DNA of 64,000 nucleotides from Peribacillus deserti. GTDB taxonomy: Bacteria > Bacillota > Bacilli > Bacillales > DSM-1321. The position numbers and the translations under genes are program-made. The stretch lies in NCBI RefSeq assembly GCF_016909175.1, contig NZ_JAFBFI010000002.1:310001-374000 (forward strand), in the 5' to 3' direction. Below the pieces are notes generated by a model. The model did no database searches. It saw nothing but the letters and a program-made list of their open reading frames with translations, and was not told the DNA's origin. Shown here one piece after another: positions 16,806 to 26,147 of the stretch (position 1 is the first letter of the stretch; each line of letters starts with the position of its first letter).

Positions 16806-18170
16806 CTATGATGAAACTGTGTTTGTTTTTAGTATGTTCTTTTGAATAAAATCAGTTGTAGTATCGCCGGACTGAAAGGCTTCATGGGAAACAATATCGA
16901 CCAGCAGCGGAATATTCGTCTTAATGCCTTCCACTCTATATTGAGCAAGCGCTTCCTTTAACCTGGATACCGCCTCACTTCTGGTACATCCTTTAACGAT
17001 CAGTTTAGCAATCATTGGATCGTAAAAAGGTGTGACATTCGAAGTGGAGGTTACTCCAAGTTCATGACGGATACCGGCGCCTTGCGGAAGCTTAAGATCT
17101 GTGATTTTTCCTGGTGAAGGATACATGGTTTTGGGGTCTTCTGCATATATCCGCACTTCGATTGCATGGCCGTCCAAAATGATGTCCTTCTGCTCAAATC
17201 TAAGGCTCTCTCCGGAAGCAATTCTAATCTGCTCTTCCACAAGATCAAGGCCGGTTATTTCCTCTGTAATTGGGTGTTCTACCTGCAAACGGGTATTCAT
17301 TTCCAGAAAGTAATAATTCTTATCTTCATCCACTAAGAACTCTATAGTTCCCGCATTGGTATAACCGATTGTTTTTGCGGCTGCAGCAGCCGCTTTTCCC
17401 ATGGCTTCCCTTGTTTCCGCATCCAAAAACGGTGAGGGCGCTTCCTCTAATACCTTTTGGTGGCGCCGCTGGATGGAGCATTCCCGCTCCCAGAGATATA
17501 CGGTATTCCCATCAGCATCAGACAAAATCTGAATCTCAATATGCCTTGGCTTTTCAATCAATTTTTCCAGAAACATATCTCCGTTTCCGAAGAACATCAA
17601 GGCGCGTTTCTGGTTGCCTTCAAAAGCCTTTCTCAGCTCAGCCTCATTGCTGCAGGCCTGCATCCCGATTCCTCCGCCCCCGGCAGAAGCTTTTAACATA
17701 ACCGGATATCCGAAATTCCCTGCGAGCTCAGCCGCTTCATCCGCATCTTTAAGCGGCCGGGAAATTCCGGGCACCAAAGGGAGACCTGCTGCTTCCATCG
17801 CAATTCTCGATTCCACTTTTTTTCCCATCAGTGAGATTACATCTGGAGTCGGGCCGATAAAAACGATTCCCTCCTGCTCGCACTTCTGGGCAAATTCAGC
17901 ATTCTCACTAATAAATCCATAACCAGGATGAATGCCATCTGCCTTAGTCTGTCTGGCAATTTCAAGAATTCTGTTGCTGTTTAAATAACTCTCCTGGACT
18001 CTGGGGCCGCCCAGCAAATAAGCTTCATCTGCATGCTCGACAAAAGGGGCATCTTTATCAGCTTCCGAATAGACAGCTACTGTCTTGATCCCAAGCCTTG
18101 TGCAGGTTTTAATGATTCTTTCAGCGATTTCTCCCCTGTTTGCTATTAGTATTTTTTTTAACAAAACCAT
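16806..18170 (-). CDS. yngH: Biotin carboxylase subunit of acyl-CoA carboxylase
   Basis: 454-residue ATP-grasp enzyme that carboxylates BCCP-biotin from bicarbonate and ATP. Domains in order: N-terminal ILIANRGEIAERII, ATP-grasp Gly-rich loop KASAGGGGIGMQ (around 160), the EMNTRLQVEHPITEEITGLDLV active-site segment (around 290) and a C-terminal biotin carboxylase domain. The ATG at 18170 sits too close to its AGGGGG site; a TTG two codons in (18164) has better spacing, so the true N-terminus is uncertain by two residues. Confidence 0.93.
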   Translation of the reverse strand: MVLLKKILIANRGEIAERIIKTCTRLGIKTVAVYSEADKDAPFVEHADEAYLLGGPRVQESYLNSNRILEIARQTKADGIHPGYGFISENAEFAQKCEQEGIVFIGPTPDVISLMGKKVESRIAMEAAGLPLVPGISRPLKDADEAAELAGNFGYPVMLKASAGGGGIGMQACSNEAELRKAFEGNQKRALMFFGNGDMFLEKLIEKPRHIEIQILSDADGNTVYLWERECSIQRRHQKVLEEAPSPFLDAETREAMGKAAAAAAKTIGYTNAGTIEFLVDEDKNYYFLEMNTRLQVEHPITEEITGLDLVEEQIRIASGESLRFEQKDIILDGHAIEVRIYAEDPKTMYPSPGKITDLKLPQGAGIRHELGVTSTSNVTPFYDPMIAKLIVKGCTRSEAVSRLKEALAQYRVEGIKTNIPLLVDIVSHEAFQSGDTTTDFIQKNILKTNTVSS

Positions 18171-18178
18171 TCCCCCTA

Positions 18179-19822
18179 TTAGGATCTGACATTAATTAGA
18201 TTCAGAGAAAGCTCCCTTAGCTTAAATTTTTGAATTTTTCCGGAAGCTGTCATCGGGTACTCTTTCGTAAATTCAATATATCGCGGTATTTTATGCTTTG
18301 AAATTTTGCCTTTGCAGTAAGCTTTTATATCCTCTGAAGTAAGCTGCCGGCCCTCACGCGGAATAATCCAGGCCATCACTTCTTCCCCATATTTCTTATC
18401 AGGTACACCAATGATCTGCACATCCAGGATTTGAGGATGAGTGTATAAAAACTCTTCTATTTCGCGTGGATAAATGTTCTCGCCGCCTCGGATGATCATA
18501 TCCTTAAGCCTGCCTGTTATCCTGCAATATCCGTTTTCATCCATGACAGCCAGGTCTCCTGTATGCAGCCATCCTTCATAATCAATGGCCTCCTTTGTTG
18601 CATCAGGGTCTTTATAATACCCTTTCATCACATGATACCCTCTCGTACATAGCTCCCCCTGCACCCCTCGAGGAACTTCTTCATTGGTTCCCGGACGGAC
18701 CATTTTCACTTCCACATTAGGAAGAGCTCTGCCTACAGATGAAACTCTCAGTTCTAGCGGATCATCTGTGCGGGTCTGAGTAATAACCGGCGAAGATTCG
18801 GTCTGGCCGTAGGCAATGGTGATTTCTTTTGCACCCATTTTCTCTACAACTGCCTTCATAACTTCCATGGGACAATTAGATCCTGCCATTATTCCAGTGC
18901 GTAGTGTAGAAAGATCATAAGAATCAAAGTCATCCAGGCTGAGCTCAGTGATAAACATAGTCGGCACACCATGAAGCCCCGTACACCTTTCATCCTGCAC
19001 TGTTTGTAAAACCGTTCTTGGGTTAAATTCCTGGATTGGCACCATGGTTGCACCAACTGAAACACAGGCCATTGTTCCAAGCACGCAGCCAAAACAGTGG
19101 AAAAAAGGAACAGGAATACATAGTCGGTCATTGTGGGTGAGCTTCATGCAATTAGCAATGTTGAAGCCATTGTTTACAACATTTGAATGGGTGAGCATAA
19201 CCCCTTTTGGAAAACCAGTTGTACCGGATGTATACTGCATATTGATGACATCGTCCCAATGTAGAGAGTTCATCCGGAAATCAAGTTCTTCCTCGGAGAC
19301 CTTCTCTTTTCCAGCCAGGACCTCATTCCAGCTGAAGGTACCTGGAAATTTTTTATTGCCCATAACAATTACATTTCTTAAAAGGGGCAGCTTTTTTGAC
19401 TGCAGCCTGCCCGGTTCGCATTCCCTTAATTCAGGAATAATTTGATACAAGGTATCCATATAAGAATGTCCCTTATATTCTTCCATTAAAATAAGAGTTT
19501 TTGAGTCTGACTGCCTTAATAAAAATTCAAGCTCATGCGCCTGATAATTCGTATTTACAGTTACCAGGACACCTCCCATTTTCCCGGTTGAAAACTGGCT
19601 GATCAGCCATTCTGGAGTATTGGCTGCCCATATGGCTATATGATCCCCTTTTTCAATATTCAAGCTCATAAGGCCTCTCGCTGCATCCCGGCAGACGCTG
19701 TTAAATTCTTCATAGCTGTAACGCAGGTTCCGGTCTGCATAGACCATCGCCTCTGTTTTGGGTTGTCTAGCTGCTACATCCTCTAATAATTGTCCTATTG
19801 ACACTTGTAAGATTTTAGCCAC
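18179..19822 (-). CDS. yngI: AMP-forming acyl-CoA synthetase
   Basis: 547-residue ANL-superfamily ligase that activates a carboxylic acid to its CoA thioester via an acyl-AMP. Motifs: YTSGTTGFPKGVMLTH (P-loop, ~200), GYHVMKGYYKDPDAT, GWLHTGDLAVMDENGY and GRLKDMIIRGGENIYPREIE, and the C-terminal lysine in TASGKIQKFKLRE. In this operon it could activate isovalerate or acetoacetate; this is inference. GTG start at 19822 after GAGGGGGATAACA. Eight bp from yngH. Confidence 0.92.
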   Translation of the reverse strand: MAKILQVSIGQLLEDVAARQPKTEAMVYADRNLRYSYEEFNSVCRDAARGLMSLNIEKGDHIAIWAANTPEWLISQFSTGKMGGVLVTVNTNYQAHELEFLLRQSDSKTLILMEEYKGHSYMDTLYQIIPELRECEPGRLQSKKLPLLRNVIVMGNKKFPGTFSWNEVLAGKEKVSEEELDFRMNSLHWDDVINMQYTSGTTGFPKGVMLTHSNVVNNGFNIANCMKLTHNDRLCIPVPFFHCFGCVLGTMACVSVGATMVPIQEFNPRTVLQTVQDERCTGLHGVPTMFITELSLDDFDSYDLSTLRTGIMAGSNCPMEVMKAVVEKMGAKEITIAYGQTESSPVITQTRTDDPLELRVSSVGRALPNVEVKMVRPGTNEEVPRGVQGELCTRGYHVMKGYYKDPDATKEAIDYEGWLHTGDLAVMDENGYCRITGRLKDMIIRGGENIYPREIEEFLYTHPQILDVQIIGVPDKKYGEEVMAWIIPREGRQLTSEDIKAYCKGKISKHKIPRYIEFTKEYPMTASGKIQKFKLRELSLNLINVRS

Positions 19823-19889
19823 TGTTATCCCCCTCTCACTCTAAAAGAATTAATCTGCAAGCATACTGTGAGCTAAAAAATCTGGTATA

Positions 19890-21032
19890 TTAGCATCCTA
19901 GCTGTCTAGAAATAACTAATCGCTGAATTTCAGAGGTACCTTCGCCAATTTCAAGAAGCTTGGCATCTCTCAAATATCTTTCCACTTCGTATTCCTTCAT
20001 ATAGCCGTATCCGCCGTGAATCTGGATGGCCTGGTTGCAGGTTCTGAAGGCCATTTCTGTGGCGAACAGCTTTGCATAAGCAGATTCCTTGGTAAATGGC
20101 TTCTTTTGATCCTTCAGCCACGCTGCTTTATAAACCATATTTCGTGCAAGCTCAATTTCCATAGCCATATCTGCAAGTTTGAATCCGATTGCCTGAAACT
20201 GAGAAATAGGCTTGCCGAATTGGACCCGCTCTTTGGAATATTGGAGTGCTTTCTCAAATGCAGCCTGCGCAAGCCCGACTGCTAATGCTGCTATGGAAAT
20301 CCTTCCGCCGTCCAGGGTATAAAGGAACTGCTTAAAACCTTTATTCGGATCTCCTAAAATATTCTCTTTTGGCACCCGGACATCCTCTAAAACAATTTGA
20401 GAAGTATTAGAGGCGCGCACACCCATTTTGTCATAATCGCTGGTAATCGTTAATCCTGGAGTGTCAGTCGGTACCAGGAATGCTGAAATAATATTTTTGC
20501 CTCTCTCATCCTTTCCTGATACAGCCGTAACAGTCAGCGTTTTAGCATAGCCAGCATTCGTGATCCAGCATTTTTCGCCATTAATCACATATTCGTCGCC
20601 TTCAAGCACTGCCCGGGTTCTTGTACCGCCCGCATCCGAGCCAGCGTTTGGTTCGGTAAGGCCGAACGAAGCAAGTGCTTCCCCTTTTACAAGAGGCACT
20701 AAAAATTTTTGTTTTTGTTCTTCGGTTCCGAAGTAATAGATCGGGCTTGATCCAAGAGAAACAGCGGCCGCATAGCTCAGCCCGGTTCCTCCGCATGCTT
20801 TCCCAATTTCTTCAACTGCGATGGCATAAGAAATGGTATCTCCGCCAGAACCGCCATATTCTTCAGGGAAAGGAATGCCCAGTAGACCTAATTCTCCTAT
20901 TTTTTTGAAAACCTCTTCTGGAAATCTTGAGTCACGGTCCAGCTCAAAAGCAATAGGTTTTATTTCTCTTTCTGCAAAGTCCTGTACCATTTCCTTTATC
21001 ATCTGCTGCTCTTTGGATAATGAAAAGTCCAT
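19890..21032 (-). CDS. yngJ: Acyl-CoA dehydrogenase, probable isovaleryl-CoA dehydrogenase
   Basis: 380-residue flavoprotein. ASFGLTEPNAGSDAGG is the FAD/substrate signature; QIHGGYGYMKEYEVERYLRDAKLLEIGEGTSEIQ (read around residues 336-370) is the C-terminal signature with the catalytic-base region. It starts the operon and would oxidise isovaleryl-CoA, passing electrons to ETF. I use the ATG at 21032 (GAGGAGGATTTAT upstream), not the ATG at 21047. A palindrome and a cre-like site lie just upstream. Confidence 0.92.
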   Translation of the reverse strand: MDFSLSKEQQMIKEMVQDFAEREIKPIAFELDRDSRFPEEVFKKIGELGLLGIPFPEEYGGSGGDTISYAIAVEEIGKACGGTGLSYAAAVSLGSSPIYYFGTEEQKQKFLVPLVKGEALASFGLTEPNAGSDAGGTRTRAVLEGDEYVINGEKCWITNAGYAKTLTVTAVSGKDERGKNIISAFLVPTDTPGLTITSDYDKMGVRASNTSQIVLEDVRVPKENILGDPNKGFKQFLYTLDGGRISIAALAVGLAQAAFEKALQYSKERVQFGKPISQFQAIGFKLADMAMEIELARNMVYKAAWLKDQKKPFTKESAYAKLFATEMAFRTCNQAIQIHGGYGYMKEYEVERYLRDAKLLEIGEGTSEIQRLVISRQLGC

Positions 21033-21063
21033 ATAAATCCTCCTCAAATAAGTTTTAGCCTAG

Positions 21064-21081
21064 AGACCGACTGGTTGGTCT
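21064..21081. promoter_or_regulatory. Probable TetR operator of the yng operon
   Basis: Imperfect palindrome AGACCGACTGGTTGGTCT between yngJ and its TetR-type neighbour. ACCGAC..GTTGGT dyads are typical of TetR-family fatty-acid/branched-chain regulators. It is near the expected promoter, 32 bp before the yngJ start. Confidence 0.65.
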
Positions 21082-21095
21082 GTCCAAGACAAAGA

Positions 21096-21110
21096 TTGTA
21101 AGCGCTTTAT
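21096..21110. promoter_or_regulatory. Candidate CcpA (cre) site
   Basis: TTGTAAGCGCTTTAT matches the cre consensus WTGNAANCGNWNNCW at 14 of 15 positions. It overlaps the stop of the TetR gene upstream of yngJ, so glucose repression of leucine catabolism is plausible. Confidence 0.55.
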
Positions 21111-21742
21111 ATTTGGTCCTGATTAATATCGCTTTTTAAGAAAAATGATTGGTATTCCTTTTTTTGTTTCGCTTGTTCTGTGAGCAGGCTGTTTAAAATG
21201 AGGTCCACAAATATATTGCCTATATCTTCAATCGTTTTTTCGCCGCCCGGCTGATACCATTTATATGTCCAGTTAACCATGCCAAGTATAGTCATTCCTG
21301 TAATATCTACAGGTACTTCCGAACGGAATTCACCCGATTCTTTACCTTCTTCCAGACATTTGAAAATGAGTTTCTTGTAGGAGTCGCGTTTCTTCTTAAT
21401 TTCTTCTGTATATTCGGGCTTAAGATATATACTTTCCTGGTAAAAAACAGAGATGTGAGGCTTGTAGAGATGAAATACTTTAACAAAAGACTGAATAATC
21501 TTCTGCAGCTTTTCTGTGGGGTTTTTACTTGATGAGTCTGCTTCTTTCGCTTTAGTTAATACATATGAAATAAAATAATCATGGATGACATATAGCAGTT
21601 CATCCTTAGATTGAAAATGGTGGTAAAAGCCGCCCTTCGATGTACCGCTTTCGGCCACTATTTGACTGACCGTGACACCATGAAATCCATGCATCTCAAA
21701 AAGCTTAAGAGATGTTTCAATGATTCTGTCCTTTAATTCCGT
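21107..21742 (-). CDS. TetR family regulator of the yng operon, abnormal start codon
   Basis: TetR regulator with helix-turn-helix GFHGVTVSQIVAESGTSKGGFYHHFQSKDELL and a helical C-terminal domain. The only ATG in frame (21694) would delete helix 1 of the DNA-binding domain. Upstream in frame the sequence still reads ELKDRIIETSLKLFE, a normal first helix, until an in-frame TGA. No ATG, GTG or TTG exists there; candidates are ACG at 21742 (nine bases after a strong GAGAGGAG) or CTG at 21751. I place the start at 21742 provisionally. The gene may be silenced, frameshifted or use a rare start. Confidence 0.65.
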   Translation of the reverse strand, partial: TELKDRIIETSLKLFEMHGFHGVTVSQIVAESGTSKGGFYHHFQSKDELLYVIHDYFISYVLTKAKEADSSSKNPTEKLQKIIQSFVKVFHLYKPHISVFYQESIYLKPEYTEEIKKKRDSYKKLIFKCLEEGKESGEFRSEVPVDITGMTILGMVNWTYKWYQPGGEKTIEDIGNIFVDLILNSLLTEQAKQKKEYQSFFLKSDINQDQI

Positions 21743-21854
21743 TGTTTTCAGCTCCTCTCATAACAATGGGCCTTAATTAAATATTAGATAATTATGTATT
21801 GTCTGTCAATTGATGAGGTAAAAATTCATCAAAAGTGAGGGACAGACCAAGAAC

Positions 21855-22410
21855 CTAGCCCGCCCCTCTGTTTTCATTCTGTAGTGTTTCTGCGGCAAAT
21901 CGGACATTGTTAACATACCTGATATTCATATACTCAAGCATTCGCCATTCTGCTCTTCTGCAGAAACTGCCGTGGAGTTCCGAAATAGAGCATTTTATTA
22001 CAGGATGGATATACAGATTCAAAGTGAATATAAATCGGGCAGTCTAGGAGCCAGGGAAAATACTCGAAAAATGCCTGATCACCATAGATGATAGCCTCTA
22101 ATGCCTGATCCATTTCCCTTTCAAAAATTGAAAAACGGATTTTTGCAGCATTCTCACTATATTCATTTCCTCCGACATATACTTTCCCCGCAAGAACGTA
22201 TTGCCCCATTTGAGGAATCCACTCCGCAAGCACTTCATCTCTAAGACTTTGATTAACGGCTTTTGCATTATACTCTGAACCAATGCTTAAAAATAAGTCA
22301 CCGGTACGCTCCGAATGTGTTAATGTATATTTTCTGCCATCTGCCGGCATAAATACTGTCGTCATCGGCATATAAGTTGTAATTAAATTTTTTGAATGAA
22401 AGTTTGGCAT
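21855..22410 (-). pseudogene. Staygreen family protein, frameshifted near the C-terminus
   Basis: The frame from 22410 matches the bacterial staygreen family (RKYTLTHSERTGDLFLSIG, SLRDEVLAEW, FEYFPWLLDCPIYIHFESV), related to the plant Mg-dechelatase SGR that removes Mg from chlorophyll a. It stops at 21934 after an atypical KSRMANA. One frame over, the sequence continues as AEWRMLEYMNIRYVNNVRFA ... to a stop at 21855, which looks like the authentic tail. Dropping one base near 21954-21958 would restore it. The ~150 N-terminal residues, including the family core, are intact, so partial function is possible. Confidence 0.7.
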
Positions 22411-22441
22411 GGCAAGCTTTTTCTCCTTTCAATGCAGTGGA

Positions 22442-22764
22442 TTACTCTTGCCATATTTTATGATAGAAGCCTATCCACTGTGACAAACTCCTATGCTGAA
22501 TCCATTCTCCTTTTTCGTATTCCCAAAAAGAGATCATCTCAAGGACAGCGCCTGCACGATATACCCCGCTTATCCGATGTATCCCCTGTACTCTGGCTCT
22601 TCCAGCCGTACTTCCAATCCGTTTTATTGAAAAATATGAACCACTTACATACCGTTCTCTTTCTAATAGCTTGTGTGCATGGGCACCAGCCTCTGCATGA
22701 AACCCGACAACCTGCACAAATTGCTTAACAAAAGTGCAGCGGAATAGTTTTTGAACATAAACAC
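22442..22764 (-). pseudogene. Unrecognised small protein, frameshifted after the start
   Basis: A GTG (22764) or ATG (22758) stands behind GGAGGTGTAGG, but this frame soon closes. The coding-like frame runs on as KLFRCTFVKQFVQVVGFHAE ... SQWIGFYHKIWQE to 22442. Adding one A to the A5 run at 22748-22752 joins the start to this frame (MFKKLFRCTF). I do not recognise the family; the predicted product is ~106 residues, soluble, with His/Glu-rich beginnings. It lies 31 bp upstream of the staygreen gene and is codirectional. Confidence 0.5.
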
Positions 22765-22837
22765 CCTACACCTCCTGCTATTAAAAAGCTAATTTGTATA
22801 GATAGCGACAAATTATAAGGGTGAGAAAATATAAACA

Positions 22838-23605
22838 TTATAAGTGGTATAGAGTGCGGATCTTTTTTATCGTTTCTTCCAAATTATTAGATACCTGCGA
22901 AAGAGAATACCCGATAAATAAAGGAGAAGCTACAAACCTCGGGACAACTTTACAAATAATGGCCCCCTCCCGGTGGTAAAAAAACAGGTTATAGCTGTTA
23001 CAGCTTTTATGTAAATGATTAAGAATATAATGAGCAGTGATCTGAAGGAAATCCGCAAATGTATCGAGTCTTCTTTTGTTTTTTAATATAATGTTGAATT
23101 CGACAAAACCCATAATGGGGTGGGTGGATACATTAAACACAATCTCCTCATCCTCTGCTATGGGTAAGCCGGCAAAGTACTGGTTCAATATTTTTTTGTT
23201 ATAATCGGCATATTTGAGCCCTACAATCTGCATATGCGGATGATGTATGGTGCCGCCAGACAAAGGTCCATGATTTTTATAAAAAATAACCGATTTGTAC
23301 TCTTTTGTATGTATCATTTCTTCCCATTTTTTTATAGCGAATTCCAGCAGAATTAATAGATGTGTTTTTTTGTAGGTAGATATATCTGCATGGCAGTCAT
23401 CTGTTTCAATGATTAAGGTTTGAAAGGTATCTTTTAAGGTAGGAAATTTATTTTTAAGGTACAGAATGGGACCTTTTTGGTCCAAAATATCTGTCAAAGA
23501 TTCCCGATTACAAAAAGGACAATCTGTTTTGCGGTTCACCATGCTATTCGGCTTCTCCAAGCCAATATTATTTTGAAAGAATAACAAATCATTTTCTTTC
23601 TCCAT
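22838..23605 (-). CDS. DUF4931 / GalT-HIT superfamily protein
   Basis: 255 residues with an N-terminal zinc-like CPFCNRES (around 34) and the nucleotidyl-transfer motif GGTIHHPHMQIVG (around 122), resembling the HxHxQ active site of galactose-1-phosphate uridylyltransferase and HIT proteins. The second His is expected to be the nucleophile. It is shorter than GalT and is annotated as DUF4931 in Bacillus; substrate unknown. Start follows GAAGGAGCTGTAATAA. Confidence 0.7.
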   Translation of the reverse strand: MEKENDLLFFQNNIGLEKPNSMVNRKTDCPFCNRESLTDILDQKGPILYLKNKFPTLKDTFQTLIIETDDCHADISTYKKTHLLILLEFAIKKWEEMIHTKEYKSVIFYKNHGPLSGGTIHHPHMQIVGLKYADYNKKILNQYFAGLPIAEDEEIVFNVSTHPIMGFVEFNIILKNKRRLDTFADFLQITAHYILNHLHKSCNSYNLFFYHREGAIICKVVPRFVASPLFIGYSLSQVSNNLEETIKKIRTLYHL

Positions 23606-23664
23606 TTATTACAGCTCCTTCACTCTAACTATTTTCTATTTTACATGTCTTTTCAGGTTTATGA

Positions 23665-23693
23665 CAAAAAGAAAACCCGGCTATAAGCCGGGT
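23665..23693 (-). terminator. Terminator of parEC
   Basis: Stem ACCCGGCT / AGCCGGGT with a three-base loop, followed on the minus strand by TTTTCTTTTTG. Confidence 0.85.
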
Positions 23694-23703
23694 CAGTTAG
23701 GAG

Positions 23704-26145
23704 TTATTGAGTTCCAGAGTCCTTATCAGGATGCTCTGCCCACATTTCAATTGCTTTTCCGTTTTCCACTTCATCAATAATGAATGATCCGTTTGTATAC
23801 CGGTCATTGAATCGAATAGAAGAAGCTGTTGTACTTTCTAATACACCTTTTTCAGTAAGAAGATAAATAACCGTATCATCCTTGGCAACGACTGCACCAA
23901 TTACCCGGTGAGGGTTTGATTTAAGCTCCCTGAGCATTACTACGCCTCGTTTGGCACGTGAGGACTTTTCAAATTCCTTAAGCTTCATCCGTTTTACAGC
24001 ACCACGCTGAGTTGATATGACTATGCTCTGCTTATCGGGATAATCTATAATTTTGCCTGCTGTGACAAAATCCCCTTCTTTCAGATTAATGCCTTTCACA
24101 CCTGCTGCCCGGGCCCCGACTATATTAATCTCTTCTTCATTAAACCACAAAGAAAGTCCAAAATGTGTAGCGAGAAATACATCTTTAGAGCCGTCGGTTA
24201 TATGGACATCCACCACTTCATCGCCGGCTTTTAAATTAATAGCGACCAACGGCTTCGAATGGCGCTGAGCTTTATATAAACTTAACTCGCTTTTTTTAGC
24301 CATTCCATTTTTCGTAAAGAATAACAGAAATTCTGGTTTATCAAAATCGCGTACTGGGATCGCTTTAATAATTTGTTCTTCCCGATTAATCGGAACAAGG
24401 CTCGCAATATGCTGGCCAGTATCCTTCCAGCGTACATCCGGAAGCTGGTGGACTGGGCAATAGAGGTAATTCCCTTTATTCGTGAATACAAGAAGAACAT
24501 CTGTTGTATTCATCTCAAACATGGATAGAAGGCGGTCGGAGTCCTTCATCCCATAATCCTGGCCGCCAGAGGCAGAATACGATCGGAGGCTTGTACGCTT
24601 TACATATCCTTCTTTCGTAACCGTGACCATAACGTCTTCACTTGCGATCAGCACCTCAAGATTGATTTTCAGCTCCTCTATTTCCTGTTCAATCCTGCTT
24701 CGGCGCACATCATTAAATTGCTTGCGGACTTCTTTCAGTTCTTTTTTGATAACAGAGAACAGTTTCTTCTCGCTTTCAAGAATGGCTCTCAGTTCTTCAA
24801 TTTTTCGTTTCAGCTCATCAGCTTCCTGCTGAAGCGCCGTAATATCAGTATTTGTTAGTCTGTATAACTGTAAAGAAACGATAGCCTCTGCCTGTGGTTC
24901 AGTAAAACCAAACTGCTGCATCAAATTTTCCTTAGCGTTCTTTTTATCCTTGGAAGCCCGGATGGCAGCAATTACTTCATCCAAAATGGAAAGAGCACGC
25001 ATCAGACCCTGGACAATGTGCTCCCGGTCTAAGGCTTTGTTTAACTCATAACGCGAGCGGTTGATGATAACTTCTTTCCGGTGGTCAATATAGGCATCCA
25101 GCAGCTGGGTCAAGCCCATTAAAGTCGGCCGTTTTTTATAGATGGCAACCATGTTGAGATTATAAGGCACCTGCAGATCACTGTTCTTGTAGAGGTATTT
25201 TAGCACACCTTCAGCATCCGCTTCTTTTTTGAGCTCGACAACAATTCTGAGGCCTGTACGATCCGTTTCGTCGCGCACTTCTGAAATACCTTCCACTTTG
25301 CGGTCTAGACGGAATTCATCCATTTTTTTCACTAAATTAGCTTTGTTCACTTCATATGGGATTTCAGTTATCACAATCTGCTGTTTACCGCCGCGGATTG
25401 TTTCAATTTCTGCTTTTCCTCGGATGATAATTTTACCCTTACCCGTCTCATAAGCTTTTTTGATGCCATCGACTCCCTGAATAATACCGCCCGTTGGGAA
25501 ATCTGGTCCTTTAATGACAGTCATTAAATCTTCAACTGAGCAGCCGGGATTGTCAATCCGCATCGTTGCCGCATCAATCACTTCACCGAGCTGATGAGGG
25601 GGAATTTCTGTTGCATAGCCTGCTGATATTCCGGTAGAACCGTTTACCAGAAGGTTAGGGTAGATGGCAGGAAGAACAACAGGTTCTTTTGCAGTATCGT
25701 CAAAGTTAGGAATGAAATCGACGGTCCTTTTGTCAATGTCACGCAACAGCTCTCCAGCAATGGCTGAAATACGGGCTTCTGTATAACGCATGGCAGCCGG
25801 CGGATCTCCGTCTAAGCTTCCGTTGTTTCCGTGCATCTCGATTAACACATTTCTTAGCTTCCAGTCCTGGCTCATCCTTACCATAGCATCATAAACGGAG
25901 GTGTCTCCGTGCGGATGGTAATTACCTATTACATTGCCAACCGTTTTTGCTGATTTACGGAAACCTTTATCATGTGTATTTCCCTCTTCATGCATGGCAA
26001 ACAAAATTCTTCTTTGTACTGGTTTTAGCCCATCCCGTGCGTCAGGCAGTGCCCGGTCTTGAATAATATATTTGCTGTATCGTCCAAATCGGTCTCCAAG
26101 TACATCTTCAAGCGGGAGGTCGCGGAATTTTTCTACTGATGACAT
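23704..26145 (-). CDS. parC: DNA topoisomerase IV subunit A
   Basis: 813-residue ParC/GrlA, which cleaves and re-ligates DNA to decatenate daughter chromosomes. The catalytic Tyr is Y121 in AMRYTEARI. The quinolone-resistance region reads YHPHGDTSVYDAMVR with the usual Ser/Asp, so no resistance change is visible. The C-terminal part holds the beta-pinwheel repeats (for example GVKGINLKEGDFV, RAKRGVVMLREL). Start follows GAGGAGGTCCAATAATT, 2 bp after the parE stop. Confidence 0.97.
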   Translation of the reverse strand: MSSVEKFRDLPLEDVLGDRFGRYSKYIIQDRALPDARDGLKPVQRRILFAMHEEGNTHDKGFRKSAKTVGNVIGNYHPHGDTSVYDAMVRMSQDWKLRNVLIEMHGNNGSLDGDPPAAMRYTEARISAIAGELLRDIDKRTVDFIPNFDDTAKEPVVLPAIYPNLLVNGSTGISAGYATEIPPHQLGEVIDAATMRIDNPGCSVEDLMTVIKGPDFPTGGIIQGVDGIKKAYETGKGKIIIRGKAEIETIRGGKQQIVITEIPYEVNKANLVKKMDEFRLDRKVEGISEVRDETDRTGLRIVVELKKEADAEGVLKYLYKNSDLQVPYNLNMVAIYKKRPTLMGLTQLLDAYIDHRKEVIINRSRYELNKALDREHIVQGLMRALSILDEVIAAIRASKDKKNAKENLMQQFGFTEPQAEAIVSLQLYRLTNTDITALQQEADELKRKIEELRAILESEKKLFSVIKKELKEVRKQFNDVRRSRIEQEIEELKINLEVLIASEDVMVTVTKEGYVKRTSLRSYSASGGQDYGMKDSDRLLSMFEMNTTDVLLVFTNKGNYLYCPVHQLPDVRWKDTGQHIASLVPINREEQIIKAIPVRDFDKPEFLLFFTKNGMAKKSELSLYKAQRHSKPLVAINLKAGDEVVDVHITDGSKDVFLATHFGLSLWFNEEEINIVGARAAGVKGINLKEGDFVTAGKIIDYPDKQSIVISTQRGAVKRMKLKEFEKSSRAKRGVVMLRELKSNPHRVIGAVVAKDDTVIYLLTEKGVLESTTASSIRFNDRYTNGSFIIDEVENGKAIEMWAEHPDKDSGTQ

Positions 26146-26147
26146 AA

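Noticed and set aside
21930-21936. TGA ending the staygreen frame as Sec
   Set aside because: Read-through soon meets TAA; the +1 frame gives the better protein tail.
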